Shown: piece after piece, positions 9,535-23,069 of the stretch
How positions within the stretch are numbered: position 1 is the stretch's first letter
Layout: each line of letters begins with the position of its first letter
Assembly: GCA_916613615.1 (NCBI GenBank)
Contig: OU744724.1
Span: 25,592,171-25,656,170 of the forward strand
From: Steromphala cineraria
Taxonomy: Eukaryota; Mollusca; Gastropoda; Trochida; Trochidae
Direction of reading: 5' to 3'
DNA length: 64,000 nt
Made by a program: the position numbers and the translations under genes
Notes under the pieces: generated by a model
The model's input: the letters and a program-made list of their open reading frames with translations, nothing else
The model's database searches: none
What the model was told of the DNA's origin: nothing

Positions 9535-9553
9535 TCTTTTTTGATATTTGTAT

Positions 9554-9569
9554 GGCCCTGAAAAGGGCC
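9554..9569 (-). terminator. Histone mRNA 3' stem-loop, unit 3
   Basis: Perfect copy of the 16-nt palindrome, serving the H1 gene at 9605. Confidence 0.95.
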
Positions 9570-9604
9570 TTTTAACCACAAAAGTGTGGGAGATGTCCGG
9601 CAAC

Positions 9605-10177
9605 TTAAGCCTTCTTTGGCTTGGCGGCGGCCTTCTTCTTTGGGGTTTTCACCTTCTTGGGCTTGGCGGCAGCAGTCTTTGCTTTCTTTGGGGTTTTCAC
9701 CTTCTTGGGCTTGGCGGCAGCCTTCACCTTCTTTGGAGACTTGGCAGCTTTCTTGGCAGCAGTCTTGGGTTTCTTGGCGGCGGTGGGCTTCTTCACTTTC
9801 TTAGGTGACTTTGCTGCTTTCTTTGGCTTAGCAGCGGCCTTAGCTTTCTTTGGTTTGTCAGCTTTCTTCACCTCACCCAAGCGGAAGGAGCCAGTAGCAC
9901 CAGTTCCCTTAGACTGTTTCAAGGCGCCGTTCTTCACTCCATTTCTCAGGGCAGTCTTGAGACGGGCGTTGATAGCAGTTGAGTTTTCACCAACTTTGTA
10001 GTTGCTCATGATGTACTTGAGAAGAGCCTGACGTGAAGAGCCGCCCCTCTCCTTCAATGCGGCAACAGCTTTCTGTACCATCTCGAGGTAGGTTGGATGG
10101 GATGCCACCTTCTTGGGTTTGGAGGCAGTCTTCTTCTTGGGGGTCTTCACGGGTGCGGGAGCAGCAGTATCGGCCAT
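9605..10177 (-). CDS. Linker histone H1, unit 3 (consensus protein)
   Basis: 190 aa with Met33. This is the consensus protein of the array, also encoded by units 4-10, 12 and 15-19. An in-frame ATG 27 codons upstream (MGDQQ) is present here but absent in units 15-19, which supports the downstream start. Confidence 0.97.
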   Translation of the reverse strand: MADTAAPAPVKTPKKKTASKPKKVASHPTYLEMVQKAVAALKERGGSSRQALLKYIMSNYKVGENSTAINARLKTALRNGVKNGALKQSKGTGATGSFRLGEVKKADKPKKAKAAAKPKKAAKSPKKVKKPTAAKKPKTAAKKAAKSPKKVKAAAKPKKVKTPKKAKTAAAKPKKVKTPKKKAAAKPKKA

Positions 10178-11564
10178 GGTCGTCTTGTGTAGAGTCAGGA
10201 GACAGCGGGAGTCAACTTGCGAGTGTGAGCTACAGCGAGCGAATGACTGCTGGTCACCCATGCGCTGCTTAGAGGCCTGAGTGCGGACGTCGAAGAAAGC
10301 CACCTACCCCTCTCCAGTCAGATATGAGAGTGTGCATTAGTGTGTGTTTTCTAATGTACTTAAAAGTTGCTTTGCGCTCTTTAGCGACGCTTTACAAGCA
10401 ATATGTCTATTGTGATGGATAGAAAAATCATTTACCTACACATCCATACCAGACAATATGACCTTTGAAAGAAAATAAATATTTTGTGATTAAAACAGAC
10501 GAGACCACTCACTTATGAAATCACCATTCTTAAGTTTCAAATGCCATCTACAACAACGCGCATCAATTTTCAACTTATAAAATCCTTGCAAATTGTCGCC
10601 AAAACATTAATGCATAAAATAATGTGCTAAGATGGGTAATTTTGTGGATATTATGACGTTTATAACTCTTCAAACACAGACAATGAAACACGTCTCACTC
10701 GGCAGTCGCCATTACAGACTCTGGCCTCTACATGCATGTATATTTCTTGAGCAGTATAACGTCCTAATCACATCGATAATACTACAAACCCGAGTTAAAG
10801 TAACTCCTGTTTAGTGTTTTTGCTTTATGTTAAGAATAAAGTTTAATTTGCAACTCATAGCCCGTGTTTGGAGAGAAAGAAAAAACGCTGATGTTCTCTG
10901 TCTGTCTACACTAGGATCGGTGAGATTCGGGCCTGGGTATACACTGGACACATAACATTCTGAGCTTAGTTATTTGTGTGTTTTCCGAGTGGAAATGTAA
11001 AAAAATATGTGTGTCATTAGATTGTTTACTGAGTGGCGTATTTTATTTATTTCAAAACGATAAAGAAATAACACGTCCGAGCATCTATAGGCCTAAACCC
11101 CCTCCCAGTCTCACACTGTAAGCACGAGGTCGTATCTACCTGTGTCTCCCATGATGGGGGTAACCTGTATATAAAATATACTCCCCGAACATCAGGTTTG
11201 AATCATAATCAGGGGACATATAATATGACGAACGTGAAAGGTTAAGAAAATATGGAAAAATTAAAATCACGGGGAGCGACCTGCACATTTGTTTTGTGTT
11301 GTTGAATCTGTCCTCACGTGGCTCATACACAGCGCTGTCGAGTGGATCTATTTCCCACAGGCGTCATCTCACGGTATTCACCGTCTAGTCGTGATATAAG
11401 GCTATGGTTTTAAAAAGAATGAATATTTTCAAATTTGCTGGAGAAGTCCTTGTCTTATCAAATGAGCGGGGAATGAAAATGCCGTAGAAAACTATAAACA
11501 ATGGTTGTAGCGATCGTGTGTCACAGGCACAGCTATATGTAGCCTAACTTTCCCCCTCTCCTCT

Positions 11565-11684
11565 GCCTACGGCCATACCACGTTGAAAACACCGGTTCTC
11601 GTCCGATCACCGAAGTTAAGCAACGTCGGGCCCGGATAGTACTTGGATGGGTGACCGCCTGGGAACACCGGGTGCTGTAGGCAT
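11565..11684 (+). rRNA. 5S ribosomal RNA, unit 3
   Basis: Consensus sequence. The 5' flank changes to CCCCCTCTCC, the form kept through unit 14. Confidence 0.97.
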
Positions 11685-12735
11685 TCACTTTTTCCTCTCC
11701 TATTTCTTCATTGCATTGTTCTTGTAACATTCAGTCCAAACTTTTATTTCACACATTTGTATATCACCAAACGCATCTAATTTCAAAATAACACCAACAC
11801 ATTCACAAAGAATCTCTCCTCAAAAATCCCTCTATGTCATCTCAACTCACAAACTACCATCAGAATTATTCTCCTTTTCTCACTTCACCTCACTCGATGT
11901 TCCCATACTTAAATCAGTTAACAGCCTTTCATATATTGTCATAACAAACTATCTCATTAAAATGTAGGCATTATTAATGGTCAATTATTTTCTTTGTCTA
12001 GTGAACAAACTCTTCACTTACATAATCTATCATCTGTAACATGTTCACTCTACTCAAAAGTCGAAAAGTTCAAATATATGATTACATGAACACATCTCCC
12101 CCTCTGACGAGTTGGTTATAGCTGTGCTTTGATAAGGGCAAGTAACTCCTCAAGCCTTGATGGCAGTCGGGAACATGCTAATTGTTGAGTGAAAACACAT
12201 CGTTAGTGTCAAGGAATCGGATATCATATAATTTCTACCTACAATCAATACAGTGTATTTAAAAGTCTTTACTTATCTAATGACGGGGTTTATTGATTTA
12301 AATGGTGTTTTGAAAATATTATCATATTGAACATCTAGTTAGAATGTTTAGTGTTTTCTGTGAAGTAGATTATAAAAGAAGGGATTTCGGGAGAGATTGA
12401 TTGCTTAGGTGACCGTATGCAAGAATGTGAATAATTCATATTTTCAATCAAAATAATTACACATGGACTGAATCATGTATTTTGTGATTTTCAAAGTTAC
12501 CAATGTATTCTAGCAGGATCCGTTGATTGATGAGAAGGGAGGGGATGGTGAGTAGACAAGGGAGTAGGCTTAAGCTAAGGAGAATGACGTGAGACTGAGG
12601 GGTAAGGGGTTTGAGCTGGGGTGGGGTGGGTTGAGGGGATGATGATCTTTATATCTTTATTTGTTTGCTCTATTATCTTCCCTCAAACGGACTGAAATAG
12701 TGCATTGTAAAAATTATCTTTTTTGATATTTGTAT

Positions 12736-12751
12736 GGCCCTGAAAAGGGCC
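12736..12751 (-). terminator. Histone mRNA 3' stem-loop, unit 4
   Basis: Perfect palindrome 35 nt past the H1 stop. Confidence 0.95.
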
Positions 12752-12786
12752 TTTTAACCACAAAAGTGTGGGAGATGTCCGGCAAC

Positions 12787-13359
12787 TTAAGCCTTCTTTG
12801 GCTTGGCGGCGGCCTTCTTCTTTGGGGTTTTCACCTTCTTGGGCTTGGCGGCAGCAGTCTTTGCTTTCTTTGGGGTTTTCACCTTCTTGGGCTTGGCGGC
12901 AGCCTTCACCTTCTTTGGAGACTTGGCAGCTTTCTTGGCAGCAGTCTTGGGTTTCTTGGCGGCGGTGGGCTTCTTCACTTTCTTAGGTGACTTTGCTGCT
13001 TTCTTTGGCTTAGCAGCGGCCTTAGCTTTCTTTGGTTTGTCAGCTTTCTTCACCTCACCCAAGCGGAAGGAGCCAGTAGCACCAGTTCCCTTAGACTGTT
13101 TCAAGGCGCCGTTCTTCACTCCATTTCTCAGGGCAGTCTTGAGACGGGCGTTGATAGCAGTTGAGTTTTCACCAACTTTGTAGTTGCTCATGATGTACTT
13201 GAGAAGAGCCTGACGTGAAGAGCCGCCCCTCTCCTTCAATGCGGCAACAGCTTTCTGTACCATCTCGAGGTAGGTTGGATGGGATGCCACCTTCTTGGGT
13301 TTGGAGGCAGTCTTCTTCTTGGGGGTCTTCACGGGTGCGGGAGCAGCAGTATCGGCCAT
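12787..13359 (-). CDS. Linker histone H1, unit 4
   Basis: Consensus 190-aa protein. The spacer of this unit has several private changes (for example TAGACTAGG and TTAGGGCCTGGGTATAG near 14090-14125, and GCGAGCTGTACAT near 14458), so it is one of the more divergent units outside its genes. Confidence 0.97.
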   Translation of the reverse strand: MADTAAPAPVKTPKKKTASKPKKVASHPTYLEMVQKAVAALKERGGSSRQALLKYIMSNYKVGENSTAINARLKTALRNGVKNGALKQSKGTGATGSFRLGEVKKADKPKKAKAAAKPKKAAKSPKKVKKPTAAKKPKTAAKKAAKSPKKVKAAAKPKKVKTPKKAKTAAAKPKKVKTPKKKAAAKPKKA

Positions 13360-14746
13360 GGTCGTCTTGTGTAGAGTCAGGAGACAGCGGGAGTCAACTT
13401 GCGAGTGTGAGCTACAGCGAGCGAATGACTGCTGGTCACCCATGCGCTGCTTAGAGGCCTGAGTGCGGACGTCGAAGAAAGCCACCTACCCCTCTCCAGT
13501 CAGATATGAGAGTGTGCATTAGTGTGTGTTTTCTAATGTACTTAAAAGTTGCTTTGCGCTCTTTAGCGACGCTTTACAAGCAATATGTCTATTGTGATGG
13601 ATAGAAAAATCATTTACCTACACATCCATACCAGACAATATGACCTTTGAAAGAAAATAAATATTTTGTGATTAAAACAGACGAGACCACTCACTTATGA
13701 AATCACCATTCTTAAGTTTCAAATGCCATCTACAACAACGCGCATCAATTTTCAACTTATAAAATCCTTGCAAATTGTCGCCAAAACATTAATGCATAAA
13801 ATAATGTGCTAAGATGGGTAATTTTGTGGATATTATGACGTTTATAACTCTTCAAACACAGACAATGAAACACGTCTCACTCGGCAGTCGCCATTACAGA
13901 CTCTGGCCTCTACATGCATGTATATTTCTTGAGCAGTATAACGTCCTAATCACATCGATAATACTACAAACCCGAGTTAAAGTAACTCCTGTTTAGTGTT
14001 TTTGCTTTATGTTAAGAATAAAGTTTAATTTGCAACTCATAGCCCGTGTTTGGAGAGAAAGAAAAAACGCTGATGTTCTCTGTCTGTCTAGACTAGGATC
14101 GGTGAGATTAGGGCCTGGGTATAGACTGGACACATAACATTCTGAGCTTAGTTATTTGTGTGTTTTCCGAGTGGAAATGTAAAAAAATATGTGTGTCATT
14201 AGATTGTTTACTGAGTGGCGTATTTTATTTATTTCAAAACGATAAAGAAATAACACGTCCGAGCATCTATAGGCCTAAACCCCCTCCCAGTCTCACACTG
14301 TAAGCACGAGGTCGTATCTACCTGTGTCTCCCATGATGGGGGTAACCTGTATATAAAATATACTCCCCGAACATCAGGTTTGAATCATAATCAGGGGACA
14401 TATAATATGACGAACGTGAAAGGTAAAGAAAATATGGAAAAATTAAAATCACGGGGAGCGAGCTGTACATTTGTTTTGTGTTGTTGAATCTGTCCTCACG
14501 TGGCTCATACACAGCGCTGTCGAGTGGATCTATTTCCCACAGGCGTCATCTCACGGTATTCACCGTCTAGTCGTGATATAAGGCTATGGTTTTAAAAAGA
14601 ATGAATATTTTCAAATTTGCTGGAGAAGTCCTTGTCTTATCAAATGAGCGGGGAATGAAAATGCCGTAGAAAACTATAAACAATGGTTGTAGCGATCGTG
14701 TGTCACAGGCACAGCTATATGTAGCCTAACTTTCCCCCTCTCCTCT

Positions 14747-14866
14747 GCCTACGGCCATACCACGTTGAAAACACCGGTTCTCGTCCGATCACCGAAGTTA
14801 AGCAACGTCGGGCCCGGATAGTACTTGGATGGGTGACCGCCTGGGAACACCGGGTGCTGTAGGCAT
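14747..14866 (+). rRNA. 5S ribosomal RNA, unit 4
   Basis: Consensus 5S. The 3' flank has CCTAGTTCTTC (G at 14885), a variant shared with units 6, 7, 9 and 10. Confidence 0.97.
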
Positions 14867-15917
14867 TCACTTTTTCCTCTCCTAGTTCTTCATTGCATTG
14901 TTCTTGTAACATTCAGTCCAAACTTTTATTTCACACATTTGTATATCACCAAACGCATCTAATTTCAAAATAACACCAACACATTCACAAAGAATCTCTC
15001 CTCAAAAATCCCTCTATGTCATCTCAACTCACAAACTACCATCAGAATTATTCTCCTTTTCTCACTTCACCTCACTCGATGTTCCCATACTTAAATCAGT
15101 TAACAGCCTTTCATATATTGTCATAACAAACTATCTCATTAAAATGTAGGCATTATTAATGGTCAATTATTTTCTTTGTCTAGTGAACAAACTCTTCACT
15201 TACATAATCTATCATCTGTAACATGTTCACTCTACTCAAAAGTCGAAAAGTTCAAATATATGATTACATGAACACATCTCCCCCTCTGACGAGTTGGTTA
15301 TAGCTGTGCTTTGATAAGGGCAAGTAACTCCTCAAGCCTTGATGGCAGTCGGGAACATGCTAATTGTTGAGTGAAAACACATCGTTAGTGTCAAGGAATC
15401 GGATATCATATAATTTCTACCTACAATCAATACAGTGTATTTAAAAGTCTTTACTTATCTAATGACGGGGTTTATTGATTTAAATGGTGTTTTGAAAATA
15501 TTATCATATTGAACATCTAGTTAGAATGTTTAGTGTTTTCTGTGAAGTAGATTATAAAAGAAGGGATTTCGGGAGAGATTGATTGCTTAGGTGACCGTAT
15601 GCAAGAATGTGAATAATTCATATTTTCAATCAAAATAATTACACATGGACTGAATCATGTATTTTGTGATTTTCAAAGTTACCAATGTATTCTAGCAGGA
15701 TCCGTTGATTGATGAGAAGGGAGGGGATGGTGAGTAGACGGGGGAGTAGGCTTAAGCTAAGGAGAATGACGTGAGACTGAGGGGTAAGGGGTTTGAGCTG
15801 GGGTGGGGTGGGTTGAGGGGATGATGATCTTTATATCTTTATTTGTTTGCTCTATTATCTTCCCTCAAACGGACTGAAATAGTGCATTGTAAAAATTATC
15901 TTTTTTGATATTTGTAT

Positions 15918-15933
15918 GGCCCTGAAAAGGGCC
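15918..15933 (-). terminator. Histone mRNA 3' stem-loop, unit 5
   Basis: Perfect palindrome after the H1 stop. Confidence 0.95.
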
Positions 15934-15968
15934 TTTTAACCACAAAAGTGTGGGAGATGTCCGGCAAC

Positions 15969-16541
15969 TTAAGCCTTCTTTGGCTTGGCGGCGGCCTTCT
16001 TCTTTGGGGTTTTCACCTTCTTGGGCTTGGCGGCAGCAGTCTTTGCTTTCTTTGGGGTTTTCACCTTCTTGGGCTTGGCGGCAGCCTTCACCTTCTTTGG
16101 AGACTTGGCAGCTTTCTTGGCAGCAGTCTTGGGTTTCTTGGCGGCGGTGGGCTTCTTCACTTTCTTAGGTGACTTTGCTGCTTTCTTTGGCTTAGCAGCG
16201 GCCTTAGCTTTCTTTGGTTTGTCAGCTTTCTTCACCTCACCCAAGCGGAAGGAGCCAGTAGCACCAGTTCCCTTAGACTGTTTCAAGGCGCCGTTCTTCA
16301 CTCCATTTCTCAGGGCAGTCTTGAGACGGGCGTTGATAGCAGTTGAGTTTTCACCAACTTTGTAGTTGCTCATGATGTACTTGAGAAGAGCCTGACGTGA
16401 AGAGCCGCCCCTCTCCTTCAATGCGGCAACAGCTTTCTGTACCATCTCGAGGTAGGTTGGATGGGATGCCACCTTCTTGGGTTTGGAGGCAGTCTTCTTC
16501 TTGGGGGTCTTCACGGGTGCGGGAGCAGCAGTATCGGCCAT
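15969..16541 (-). CDS. Linker histone H1, unit 5
   Basis: Consensus protein. The 5' leader has one private change (GGTCAACC for GGTCACCC on the plus strand near 16620), outside the coding region. Confidence 0.97.
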   Translation of the reverse strand: MADTAAPAPVKTPKKKTASKPKKVASHPTYLEMVQKAVAALKERGGSSRQALLKYIMSNYKVGENSTAINARLKTALRNGVKNGALKQSKGTGATGSFRLGEVKKADKPKKAKAAAKPKKAAKSPKKVKKPTAAKKPKTAAKKAAKSPKKVKAAAKPKKVKTPKKAKTAAAKPKKVKTPKKKAAAKPKKA

Positions 16542-17928
16542 GGTCGTCTTGTGTAGAGTCAGGAGACAGCGGGAGTCAACTTGCGAGTGTGAGCTACAGC
16601 GAGCGAATGACTGCTGGTCAACCATGCGCTGCTTAGAGGCCTGAGTGCGGACGTCGAAGAAAGCCACCTACCCCTCTCCAGTCAGATATGAGAGTGTGCA
16701 TTAGTGTGTGTTTTCTAATGTACTTAAAAGTTGCTTTGCGCTCTTTAGCGACGCTTTACAAGCAATATGTCTATTGTGATGGATAGAAAAATCATTTACC
16801 TACACATCCATACCAGACAATATGACCTTTGAAAGAAAATAAATATTTTGTGATTAAAACAGACGAGACAACTCACTTATGAAATCACCATTCTTAAGTT
16901 TCAAATGCCATCTACAACAACGCGCATCAATTTTCAACTTATAAAATCCTTGCAAATTGTCGCCAAAACATTAATGCATAAAATAATGTGCTAAGATGGG
17001 TAATTTTGTGGATATTATGACGTTTATAACTCTTCAAACACAGACAATGAAACACGTCTCACTCGGCAGTCGCCATTACAGACTCTGGCCTCTACATGCA
17101 TGTATATTTCTTGAGCAGTATAACGTCCTAATCACATCGATAATACTACAAACCCGAGTTAAAGTAACTCCTGTTTAGTGTTTTTGCTTTATGTTAAGAA
17201 TAAAGTTTAATTGGCAACTCATAGCCCGTGTTTGGAGAGAAAGAAAAAACGCTGATGTTCTCTGTCTGTCTACACTAGGATCGGTGAGATTCGGGCCTGG
17301 GTATACACTGGACACATAACATTCTGAGCTTAGTTATTTGTGTGTTTTCCGAGTGGAAATGTAAAAAAATATGTGTGTCATTAGATTGTTTACTGAGTGG
17401 CGTATTTTATTTATTTCAAAACGATAAAGAAATAACACGTCCGAGCATCTATAGGCCTAAACCCCCTCCCAGTCTCACACTGTAAGCACGAGGTCGTATC
17501 TACCTGTGTCTCCCATGATGGGGGTAACCTGTATATAAAATATACTCCCCGAACATCAGGTTTGAATCATAATCAGGGGACATATAATATGACGAACGTG
17601 AAAGGTTAAGAAAATATGGAAAAATTAAAATCACGGGGAGCGACCTGCACATTTGTTTTGTGTTGTTGAATCTGTCCTCACGTGGCTCATACACAGCGCT
17701 GTCGAGTGGATCTATTTCCCACAGGCGTCATCTCACGGTATTCACCGTCTAGTCGTGATATAAGGCTATGGTTTTAAAAAGAATGAATATTTTCAAATTT
17801 GCTGGAGAAGTCCTTGTCTTATCAAATGAGCGGGGAATGAAAATGCCGTAGAAAACTATAAACAATGGTTGTAGCGATCGTGTGTCACAGGCACAGCTAT
17901 ATGTAGCCTAACTTTCCCCCTCTCCTCT

Positions 17929-18048
17929 GCCTACGGCCATACCACGTTGAAAACACCGGTTCTCGTCCGATCACCGAAGTTAAGCAACGTCGGGCCCGGA
18001 TAGTACTTGGATGGGTGACCGCCTGGGAACACCGGGTGCTGTAGGCAT
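17929..18048 (+). rRNA. 5S ribosomal RNA, unit 5
   Basis: Consensus 5S. The upstream spacer shares a private T (17607) with unit 3 (11243), exactly two units away. Confidence 0.97.
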
Positions 18049-18882
18049 TCACTTTTTCCTCTCCTATTTCTTCATTGCATTGTTCTTGTAACATTCAGTC
18101 CAAACTTTTATTTCACACATTTGTATATCACCAAACGCATCTAATTTCAAAATAACACCAACACATTCACAAAGAATCTCTCCTCAAAAATCCCTCTATG
18201 TCATCTCAACTCACAAACTACCATCAGAATTATTCTCCTTTTCTCACTTCACCTCACTCGATGTTCCCATACTTAAATCAGTTAACAGCCTTTCATATAT
18301 TGTCATAACAAACTATCTCATTAAAATGTAGGCATTATTAATGGTCAATTATTTTCTTTGTCTAGTGAACAAACTCTTCACTTACATAATCTATCATCTG
18401 TAACATGTTCACTCTACTCAAAAGTCGAAAAGTTCAAATATATGATTACATGAACACATCTCCCCCTCTGACGAGTTGGTTATAGCTGTGCTTTGATAAG
18501 GGCAAGTAACTCCTCAAGCCTTGATGGCAGTCGGGAACATGCTAATTGTTGAGTGAAAACACATCGTTAGTGTCAAGGAATCGGATATCATATAATTTCT
18601 ACCTACAATCAATACAGTGTATTTAAAAGTCTTTACTTATCTAATGACGGGGTTTATTGATTTAAATGGTGTTTTGAAAATATTATCATATTGAACATCT
18701 AGTTAGAATGTTTAGTGTTTTCTGTGAAGTAGATTATAAAAGAAGGGATTTCGGGAGAGATTGATTGCTTAGGTGACCGTATGCAAGAATGTGAATAATT
18801 CATATTTTCAATCAAAATAATTACACATGGACTGAATCATGTATTTTGTGATTTTCAAAGTTACCAATGTATTCTAGCAGGA

Positions 18883-19207
18883 TCCGTTGATTGATGAGAA
18901 GGGAGGGGATGGTGAGTAGACGGGGGAGTAGGCTTAAGCTAAGGAGAATGACGTGAGACTGAGGGGTAAGGGGTTTGAGCTGGGGTGGGGTGGGTTGAGG
19001 GGATGATGATCTTTATATCTTTATTTGTTTGCTCTATTATCTTGGTTCCGTTGATTGATGAGAAGGGAGGGGATGGTGAGTAGACTAGGGAGTAGGCTTA
19101 AGCTAAGGAGAATGACGTGAGACTGAGGGGTAAGGGGTTTGAGCTGGGGTGGGGTGGGTTGAGGGGATGATGATCTTTATATCTTTATTTGTTTGCTCTA
19201 TTATCTT
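18883..19207. repeat. 164-bp tandem duplication inside unit 6
   Basis: The segment from TCCGTTGATTGATGAG through GCTCTATTATCTT (18883-19043) is repeated at 19047-19207, separated by the 3-base filler GGT. The duplicated piece includes the whole G-rich block, so unit 6 has two of them. The copies differ at GACGGGGGAG versus GACTAGGGAG. This accounts exactly for the unit length of 3,346 bp. The H1 3' processing signals lie outside the duplication. Confidence 0.95.
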
Positions 19208-19263
19208 CCCTCAAACGGACTGAAATAGTGCATTGTAAAAATTATCTTTTTTGATATTTGTAT

Positions 19264-19279
19264 GGCCCTGAAAAGGGCC
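19264..19279 (-). terminator. Histone mRNA 3' stem-loop, unit 6
   Basis: Perfect palindrome, unaffected by the neighbouring duplication. Confidence 0.95.
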
Positions 19280-19314
19280 TTTTAACCACAAAAGTGTGGG
19301 AGATGTCCGGCAAC

Positions 19315-19887
19315 TTAAGCCTTCTTTGGCTTGGCGGCGGCCTTCTTCTTTGGGGTTTTCACCTTCTTGGGCTTGGCGGCAGCAGTCTTTGCTTTCTTTG
19401 GGGTTTTCACCTTCTTGGGCTTGGCGGCAGCCTTCACCTTCTTTGGAGACTTGGCAGCTTTCTTGGCAGCAGTCTTGGGTTTCTTGGCGGCGGTGGGCTT
19501 CTTCACTTTCTTAGGTGACTTTGCTGCTTTCTTTGGCTTAGCAGCGGCCTTAGCTTTCTTTGGTTTGTCAGCTTTCTTCACCTCACCCAAGCGGAAGGAG
19601 CCAGTAGCACCAGTTCCCTTAGACTGTTTCAAGGCGCCGTTCTTCACTCCATTTCTCAGGGCAGTCTTGAGACGGGCGTTGATAGCAGTTGAGTTTTCAC
19701 CAACTTTGTAGTTGCTCATGATGTACTTGAGAAGAGCCTGACGTGAAGAGCCGCCCCTCTCCTTCAATGCGGCAACAGCTTTCTGTACCATCTCGAGGTA
19801 GGTTGGATGGGATGCCACCTTCTTGGGTTTGGAGGCAGTCTTCTTCTTGGGGGTCTTCACGGGTGCGGGAGCAGCAGTATCGGCCAT
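19315..19887 (-). CDS. Linker histone H1, unit 6
   Basis: Consensus 190-aa protein. Only the region beyond its 3' end is altered in this unit. Confidence 0.97.
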   Translation of the reverse strand: MADTAAPAPVKTPKKKTASKPKKVASHPTYLEMVQKAVAALKERGGSSRQALLKYIMSNYKVGENSTAINARLKTALRNGVKNGALKQSKGTGATGSFRLGEVKKADKPKKAKAAAKPKKAAKSPKKVKKPTAAKKPKTAAKKAAKSPKKVKAAAKPKKVKTPKKAKTAAAKPKKVKTPKKKAAAKPKKA

Positions 19888-21274
19888 GGTCGTCTTGTGT
19901 AGAGTCAGGAGACAGCGGGAGTCAACTTGCGAGTGTGAGCTACAGCGAGCGAATGACTGCTGGTCACCCATGCGCTGCTTAGAGGCCTGAGTGCGGACGT
20001 CGAAGAAAGCCACCTACCCCTCTCCAGTCAGATATGAGAGTGTGCATTAGTGTGTGTTTTCTAATGTACTTAAAAGTTGCTTTGCGCTCTTTAGCGACGC
20101 TTTACAAGCAATATGTCTATTGTGATGGATAGAAAAATCATTTACCTACACATCCATACCAGACAATATGACCTTTGAAAGAAAATAAATATTTTGTGAT
20201 TAAAACAGACGAGACCACTCACTTATGAAATCACCATTCTTAAGTTTCAAATGCCATCTACAACAACGCGCATCAATTTTCAACTTATAAAATCCTTGCA
20301 AATTGTCGCCAAAACATTAATGCATAAAATAATGTGCTAAGATGGGTAATTTTGTGGATATTATGACGTTTATAACTCTTCAAACACAGACAATGAAACA
20401 CGTCTCACTCGGCAGTCGCCATTACAGACTCTGGCCTCTACATGCATGTATATTTCTTGAGCAGTATAACGTCCTAATCACATCGATAATACTACAAACC
20501 CGAGTTAAAGTAACTCCTGTTTAGTGTTTTTGCTTTATGTTAAGAATAAAGTTTAATTTGCAACTCATAGCCCGTGTTTGGAGAGAAAGAAAAAACGCTG
20601 ATGTTCTCTGTCTGTCTACACTAGGATCGGTGAGATTCGGGCCTGGGTATACACTGGACACATAACATTCTGAGCTTAGTTATTTGTGTGTTTTCCGAGT
20701 GGAAATGTAAAAAAATATGTGTGTCATTAGATTGTTTACTGAGTGGCGTATTTTATTTATTTCAAAACGATAAAGAAATAACACGTCCGAGCATCTATAG
20801 GCCTAAACCCCCTCCCAGTCTCACACTGTAAGCACGAGGTCGTATCTACCTGTGTCTCCCATGATGGGGGTAACCTGTATATAAAATATACTCCCCGAAC
20901 ATCAGGTTTGAATCATAATCAGGGGACATATAATATGACGAACGTGAAAGGTAAAGAAAATATGGAAAAATTAAAATCACGGGGAGCGACCTGCACATTT
21001 GTTTTGTGTTGTTGAATCTGTCCTCACGTGGCTCATACACAGCGCTGTCGAGTGGATCTATTTCCCACAGGCGTCATCTCACGGTATTCACCGTCTAGTC
21101 GTGATATAAGGCTATGGTTTTAAAAAGAATGAATATTTTCAAATTTGCTGGAGAAGTCCTTGTCTTATCAAATGAGCGGGGAATGAAAATGCCGTAGAAA
21201 ACTATAAACAATGGTTGTAGCGATCGTGTGTCACAGGCACAGCTATATGTAGCCTAACTTTCCCCCTCTCCTCT

Positions 21275-21394
21275 GCCTACGGCCATACCACGTTGAAAAC
21301 ACCGGTTCTCGTCCGATCACCGAAGTTAAGCAACGTCGGGCCCGGATAGTACTTGGATGGGTGACCGCCTGGGAACACCGGGTGCTGTAGGCAT
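21275..21394 (+). rRNA. 5S ribosomal RNA, unit 6
   Basis: Consensus 5S with the G-type 3' flank (G at 21413). Confidence 0.97.
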
Positions 21395-22445
21395 TCACTT
21401 TTTCCTCTCCTAGTTCTTCATTGCATTGTTCTTGTAACATTCAGTCCAAACTTTTATTTCACACATTTGTATATCACCAAACGCATCTAATTTCAAAATA
21501 ACACCAACACATTCACAAAGAATCTCTCCTCAAAAATCCCTCTATGTCATCTCAACTCACAAACTACCATCAGAATTATTCTCCTTTTCTCACTTCACCT
21601 CACTCGATGTTCCCATACTTAAATCAGTTAACAGCCTTTCATATATTGTCATAACAAACTATCTCATTAAAATGTAGGCATTATTAATGGTCAATTATTT
21701 TCTTTGTCTAGTGAACAAACTCTTCACTTACATAATCTATCATCTGTAACATGTTCACTCTACTCAAAAGTCGAAAAGTTCAAATATATGATTACATGAA
21801 CACATCTCCCCCTCTGACGAGTTGGTTATAGCTGTGCTTTGATAAGGGCAAGTAACTCCTCAAGCCTTGATGGCAGTCGGGAACATGCTAATTGTTGAGT
21901 GAAAACACATCGTTAGTGTCAAGGAATCGGATATCATATAATTTCTACCTACAATCAATACAGTGTATTTAAAAGTCTTTACTTATCTAATGACGGGGTT
22001 TATTGATTTAAATGGTGTTTTGAAAATATTATCATATTGAACATCTAGTTAGAATGTTTAGTGTTTTCTGTGAAGTAGATTATAAAAGAAGGGATTTCGG
22101 GAGAGATTGATTGCTTAGGTGACCGTATGCAAGAATGTGAATAATTCATATTTTCAATCAAAATAATTACACATGGACTGAATCATGTATTTTGTGATTT
22201 TCAAAGTTACCAATGTATTCTAGCAGGATCCGTTGATTGATGAGAAGGGAGGGGATGGTGAGTAGACGGGGGAGTAGGCTTAAGCTAAGGAGAATGACGT
22301 GAGACTGAGGGGTAAGGGGTTTGAGCTGGGGTGGGGTGGGTTGAGGGGATGATGATCTTTATATCTTTATTTGTTTGCTCTATTATCTTCCCTCAAACGG
22401 ACTGAAATAGTGCATTGTAAAAATTATCTTTTTTGATATTTGTAT

Positions 22446-22461
22446 GGCCCTGAAAAGGGCC
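22446..22461 (-). terminator. Histone mRNA 3' stem-loop, unit 7
   Basis: Perfect palindrome. Confidence 0.95.
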
Positions 22462-22496
22462 TTTTAACCACAAAAGTGTGGGAGATGTCCGGCAAC

Positions 22497-23069
22497 TTAA
22501 GCCTTCTTTGGCTTGGCGGCGGCCTTCTTCTTTGGGGTTTTCACCTTCTTGGGCTTGGCGGCAGCAGTCTTTGCTTTCTTTGGGGTTTTCACCTTCTTGG
22601 GCTTGGCGGCAGCCTTCACCTTCTTTGGAGACTTGGCAGCTTTCTTGGCAGCAGTCTTGGGTTTCTTGGCGGCGGTGGGCTTCTTCACTTTCTTAGGTGA
22701 CTTTGCTGCTTTCTTTGGCTTAGCAGCGGCCTTAGCTTTCTTTGGTTTGTCAGCTTTCTTCACCTCACCCAAGCGGAAGGAGCCAGTAGCACCAGTTCCC
22801 TTAGACTGTTTCAAGGCGCCGTTCTTCACTCCATTTCTCAGGGCAGTCTTGAGACGGGCGTTGATAGCAGTTGAGTTTTCACCAACTTTGTAGTTGCTCA
22901 TGATGTACTTGAGAAGAGCCTGACGTGAAGAGCCGCCCCTCTCCTTCAATGCGGCAACAGCTTTCTGTACCATCTCGAGGTAGGTTGGATGGGATGCCAC
23001 CTTCTTGGGTTTGGAGGCAGTCTTCTTCTTGGGGGTCTTCACGGGTGCGGGAGCAGCAGTATCGGCCAT
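22497..23069 (-). CDS. Linker histone H1, unit 7
   Basis: Consensus protein. This unit starts a three-unit block (7-9) that resembles units 10-12. Confidence 0.97.
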   Translation of the reverse strand: MADTAAPAPVKTPKKKTASKPKKVASHPTYLEMVQKAVAALKERGGSSRQALLKYIMSNYKVGENSTAINARLKTALRNGVKNGALKQSKGTGATGSFRLGEVKKADKPKKAKAAAKPKKAAKSPKKVKKPTAAKKPKTAAKKAAKSPKKVKAAAKPKKVKTPKKAKTAAAKPKKVKTPKKKAAAKPKKA

